Source: Pontederia crassipes
Taxonomy: Eukaryota; Streptophyta; Magnoliopsida; Commelinales; Pontederiaceae
Assembly (NCBI GenBank): GCA_030549335.1
Contig: CM060196.1
Span: forward strand, 15,515,501-15,579,500
Length of the DNA: 64,000 bases
Reading direction: 5' to 3'
In this document: positions 60,154 to 64,000 of the stretch, piece after piece
Numbering within the stretch: position 1 is the stretch's first letter
How the letters are laid out: every line of letters begins with the position of its first letter
The notes under the pieces: generated by a model
Told to the model about the DNA's origin: nothing
Database searches by the model: none
The model's input: only the letters and a program-made list of their open reading frames with translations
Program-made: the position numbers and the translations under genes

Positions 60154-60677
60154 TTTATTTTCATAAATCTCTCCTAAATTATTATAATTTTTGTATCTAA
60201 TTTTAAATTACGAATTTATTTTTTTATCCTTAAACTATCATAATTTTTTCACTTTAGTCCTTTCGTATACTTCTCTTACATTTTCCGTTACTTTTATTTT
60301 TTTCATTTATGAAAAGACTAAATTATCCCTCCCTCCATAACATATCAAATAATAAATATTAAAAAGAAAAAAAGAAAAAAATAAGGGGGAAGGTAATTTA
60401 GTCCTTTTCATATATGACAATTTTTTTTATTTACCACTATAATCCTTCCAACATTTCTTTTATTTTTTATATTTGTTATTTCATATTTTTCTGGAAGAAA
60501 GGGTAATTTAATATTTTCATAAATGAAGAAAAAATAAAACTAACAGAAGACGTAATAGAAGTTATGGAAAGACTAAAGTGAAAAAGTCGTGATAGTTTAA
60601 GGACCCAAAAAAGTTCATAGTTTGAAGTTAGATGTAAAAAATTATAATAATTTAGGGAAGATTTACGAAAATAACCC
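60154..60677. mobile_element. Mutator-type MITE with arms over 130 bp
   Basis: 524 bp. Left arm (TTTATTTTCATAAATCTCTCC ...) and reverse complement of right arm (GGTTATTTTCGTAAATCTTCCC ...) align through 'taaattattataatttttt' and 'tttttcactttagtc'. Flanked by ATTAAAGTAAG on both sides (60143-60153, 60678-60688), an 11-base direct repeat from which a 9-11 bp target duplication is inferred. Non-coding. Confidence 0.8.
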
Positions 60678-60688
60678 ATTAAAGTAAG

Positions 60689-61437
60689 ATAAAAATGAAA
60701 TAGAAAGTATAAAGTGACATTAAGAACGCCCATGACGCAGATGGGCCGCCTTTGACTGCACAACTAGATCTCTCATTGAGCGAGTTTTGTGCCATGCCAT
60801 GCATGTCATTGTCTTTCTTTTGGTGCATCAAATTGGATTTGAGTAATGGGAGGAGGGTGGGTGGTGGATATAAGTGAGAGAGGGGATTAGTCAATGACAC
60901 GCCCATGGATATATAGTCCCATAGAAGACCATTACATTGCAACTTCACCACCACTTTTTGGCCTCTTTTATGTTTTCGGCCATGATAGATTTGACTGATA
61001 ATACCACAAGCTTTTATGTTTCTAGATGCATGTCTTTTTCTTTTGTGATGACCTGTGGCTCTCAGCGATTAAATAGAAACTTATAAATAATTATTATAAT
61101 AGTAGTCATTATTATGCTAATAATGATTGATCTTTACTAAGATGAGACTATCTACACACGGTGTTCTCTTTTTTTAGCATTATTCTCATTTGTATTTAGA
61201 CCATGAATTGATATCTCAAAGTTGAAAGTTTCCCAGTCTTAAGTAATGCTGCTCGACTAAAATATAAATATAGAGGGAGAATGCAAAGTCATGTATGATA
61301 TGTATCCTTGAGCCTCCTCAAAGAACCATTAGATCTTAAGTAATATTGTCTAACTACTAGTCATTCATTCACATATAAAGCTTATATTAATAAAAAAAAG
61401 ATTAGACAAATAATGGTGGGTGGGTGGTGGATGAACC
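60689..61437. other. Intergenic stretch with promoter-like features
   Basis: Contains CCATGCATG (RY-type word) at about 60798-60806 and a TATATA box at about 60909-60916 on the plus strand, but no coding frame follows. Whether any transcript starts here is unknown. Confidence 0.3.
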
Positions 61438-62227
61438 CAAGATTGTCAGGATCACTTTTCGAGGTAAGATCGGGAGAGGTTTGAAGGATCGAAGATCATA
61501 AGATCCTACTTATGATCGTAATTACTTATGATCGTAAGATCCTACCTTCTCAATAAAAAATATTTTTTAAAAAAAAATATAATAATGATGATAATAATAA
61601 TAATAGGAGCAATAATAATTATTATTTAATATTTTACTCTCAATATCTACGTTATACTTAATTTGTAACTTACATGGGCTACATAACAATATAGAAAGTT
61701 AGAAATTAAGATAAACTAATTACGATAATTAACAATGGTAAATCCATTTTCTCATTTAAATTATAAATAAATAAATATATTTTTTTTGTTTTCTAAATAT
61801 CATTATTTTACATAAGTTTATTAATTAATAATATATCACTCATAAAAAATGAATGGAGAAATGAAGAGGGAGAGAATGGAGAGGAATTTAACCTAATGAC
61901 TTGCTAATTTTTATTCTTAATATTCTATTTTTTCATTTTTAAAAAATAGATTTAAATAAATAAAATCATAATATGATAGTATAAGAAAGTTACCTCTTTT
62001 GTTACCAATTTTTCAATTTTAATATTCTATTTTTTTAGTTTTTCTCAATAAAAAATTAATTAAATATAAAAAAATAAAATCATGAGATAGGTAGAATCTT
62101 ACGATCCTATCCAACAATCGATCCTCATACGATCTTATATTTTTTATCCCCAAACTGATATCAAGATCGCTTGTCCACTATTGGATCGTAAGATCTTACG
62201 ATCCTGCAAGCGATCTTGACAATCTTG
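61438..62227. mobile_element. hAT-type MITE, CAAGATTGTC ends
   Basis: 790 bp. Ends CAAGATTGTCAGGATC and GATCTTGACAATCTTG form inverted repeats. Flanks GATGAACC (61430-61437) and GATGAACT (62228-62235) form an 8-bp target duplication with one mismatch. Both subterminal parts repeat GATCGTAAGATCCTAC-like words in both orientations. Non-coding. Confidence 0.75.
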
Positions 62228-62235
62228 GATGAACT

Positions 62236-62949
62236 AACCAGTTTTGTTGTTGTGTCAGTCCAGATCCAAGAGCACTATGAGTTAATTGTTAAATAAAAGG
62301 GCTGCTGTTGATGAGAGGGGATGGATGTTTACCAAGAAAAAAAAGCAAGTGAAATTGATTCCTCATTTCGATTGAGATTTCATTTCAGTCAGAAAAGGAA
62401 CCGCACGCTTAATTACTTGGTGCTTTCTTCAGAAAGGTGTTCAGGTCGGACCTAATTATTCCTTCATGTGGTTCAGCATATTCTTCCCTTCTTCTTCTTC
62501 TTTTTTTCCTCCTTGAAGGCGTCAAGAATATTGCAACCGCATTCTCTAGATGGATTCAATGTTAATGGAAATAAGATGTATATAGAAAATTGAGCACACT
62601 CACTTTTATCTTGCAAATAGTGATCAAGTATATAATGGTATCAGTGAGCTCACTCTTTTATATATTCCTTTTTCACTTGAAAATTATCTGAAATCCACAT
62701 CTCTTTTTCCTTACTACGAGACGTTGAATTGGTCACGTCTTCTTTTCTATTTTAATTTTCTCAAGAGTTAATATAATCAAAATGAGTTGCCTTATTGGCC
62801 AGCTCAAAAGTCATGTGGTCATTAATATTATAATTTGTCTTTCATTGCAATGGTGGAGCTAGGTGGGTGGTTGTGGGTGCAAGTGCATCCACCGAAAATT
62901 TGAATAATTATTACTTCGTTGTTGATTTTAGTTCATCATTCTCTTTATC
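62236..62949. other. Intergenic stretch
   Basis: No gene or repeat recognised, apart from a short palindrome AGTGAGCTCACT near 62643. Confidence 0.45.
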
Positions 62950-64000
62950 CTGTCAATAGTAACCAAATAAGAGGAGAAGTCCAATTGAAAATTTTTAATT
63001 TTCTTTATCTTTTGCCTTACACCTATATAAAATTTCCTACCAAAATTTTTCTTAATCCTAACCGTCAACTCTTCCCACGTCCTCCCTCTTATGATCACGT
63101 CCCAGACGATCGAGCACCCAGAAGAAAGTCGGAGACGTCGCCAAAGAGCAATCGAAACGTCAAGAGGAGATGCAAGGGAAGACAAGCGATAGAGGTAGGT
63201 GGATCGTTCGATCAACATTTGAATCAATTTTAACAATAAATTTGTATGTTGTTAGGGTACAAATAGAGTCATAGTATTGTCTCCTATCACCCATGATTCA
63301 TCATTACTTGGGTCCTAAGTGGTTTATTCCGACGAAACTATGTCAAAAATCAAGCAGTCAGTGTCACCATTCTCGAAAAAATCTGAGAACCTGGTCCGAG
63401 CAGCATCGGGCGAAATCAGCATTGAACCTGGCCCGGGTTCAATGCTGCCCGGTCCGTACCACCACCGACGTGTGTGTAGTACCAGAACTCGGCCCTGGCT
63501 TCACTGAACCCGGCCCGAGTTCTGGCAAGGATATTCGTCGATCGAGCTCGACTCATACTCGGCATGGGTTGGACTGAGGAACATGCCATTGAAGAATTCG
63601 GCCCAGGTTAGACCACCCCGGCCCGAGTTCTGTAGAAACAATATGATATAATGTGATTTTTATTTTATTATTATTGTAATGCTAACTCATGGTATTTATG
63701 GTGTCTGATTTTTATTAAAAGTTATGCTATGTTTATATTTTGAATTGATTATTATTTGATTCTTGATTTATGGATTATGATCCATCTGAGTACATTGACA
63801 TCCTGCTAGAGTGTATTATATTGTGATTTGTTTCTATGATATATAATTTGTTAATCATGTAATTCTTTCGAAAACATAAGTCATATTGATAACGTTATTT
63901 GATCATTGTATTATTGATTACTTCCAATCGATCATTAATCTGACCTTACTGATATCATGACCTAGAGTATTATCATAGTAGAGAACGATTAATCATATTC
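62950..64000 (+). mobile_element. LTR of the family B group, plus strand, running off the window
   Basis: A CTATATAAAATT TATA-like box at about 63020, a GC-richer leader (63070-63190), then a cluster of GAACCTGGCCCGGG / AACTCGGCCC / CCCGGCCCGAGTTCTG words at 63385-63640, followed by AT-rich DNA. This block order is that of the family B/C/D LTRs in this orientation. The left end could not be fixed and the right end is outside the window. Confidence 0.5.
63385..63640. repeat. GC-rich CCCGGG/ACTCGG cluster at the right edge
   Basis: Seven or eight degenerate copies of the AACCCGGCCCGAGTTCTG type, matching the minisatellites of the other family B-group LTRs. Confidence 0.65.

Overview
The window looks like repeat-rich, AT-rich intergenic DNA from a flowering plant nuclear genome. 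The evidence is the repeat content: Ty3/gypsy elements of the chromovirus type with an initiator-Met-tRNA primer site, an L1-type LINE, Ty1/copia relics, hAT- and Mutator-type MITEs, tRNA-derived SINEs, and a two-exon gene with GT..AG splice sites. I found no rRNA, tRNA gene, CRISPR array or bacterial-type operon. The species cannot be named from sequence alone.

Layout. 1-4149: 5' part of an L1-type LINE on the minus strand, degenerate, next to a Ty1/copia relic (4185-4830) and a Mutator-type MITE (4938-5411). 5659-7685: a solo LTR of family A with a perfect 5-bp target duplication. 7.7-10.3 kb: non-coding DNA with one broken lysine-rich frame and an AT-rich inverted-repeat element. 10461-11296: a short GC-richer pseudogene split by an hAT-type MITE. 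11486-20212: a complete minus-strand Ty3/gypsy element (family B) lacking gag. 21668-23244 and 28919-30814: two diverged copies of a two-exon gene of unknown family, both minus strand, both broken; an LTR (family C) and a copia gag relic lie between them. 31-34.7 kb: AT-rich DNA with SINE-like pieces. 34723-43359: a complete plus-strand Ty3/gypsy element (family A) full of nonsense changes. 43827-44665: an hAT MITE with a perfect 8-bp target duplication. 44931-48545: an old inverted family-A LTR fragment interrupted by a younger solo LTR (45489-47877). 47792-56684: four nearly identical tandem copies of a 2.22-kb unit. 56.7-64 kb: intergenic DNA with three or four MITEs and the start of another LTR at the right edge.

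The window shows mainly genome turnover rather than a working pathway. Nested insertions with intact target duplications allow events to be ordered: the segmental duplication of the unknown gene, LTR insertions, LTR-LTR recombination to solo LTRs, insertion of a CACTA-like end, and last the four-fold tandem amplification. The best candidate for undescribed biology is the duplicated two-exon gene: its splice model restores one continuous frame of about 300 codons in both copies, yet both carry a stop codon at the same position (TAA in one, TAG in the other).

All identities were made by eye and hand translation; family names are from recognised motifs, and no database search was run.
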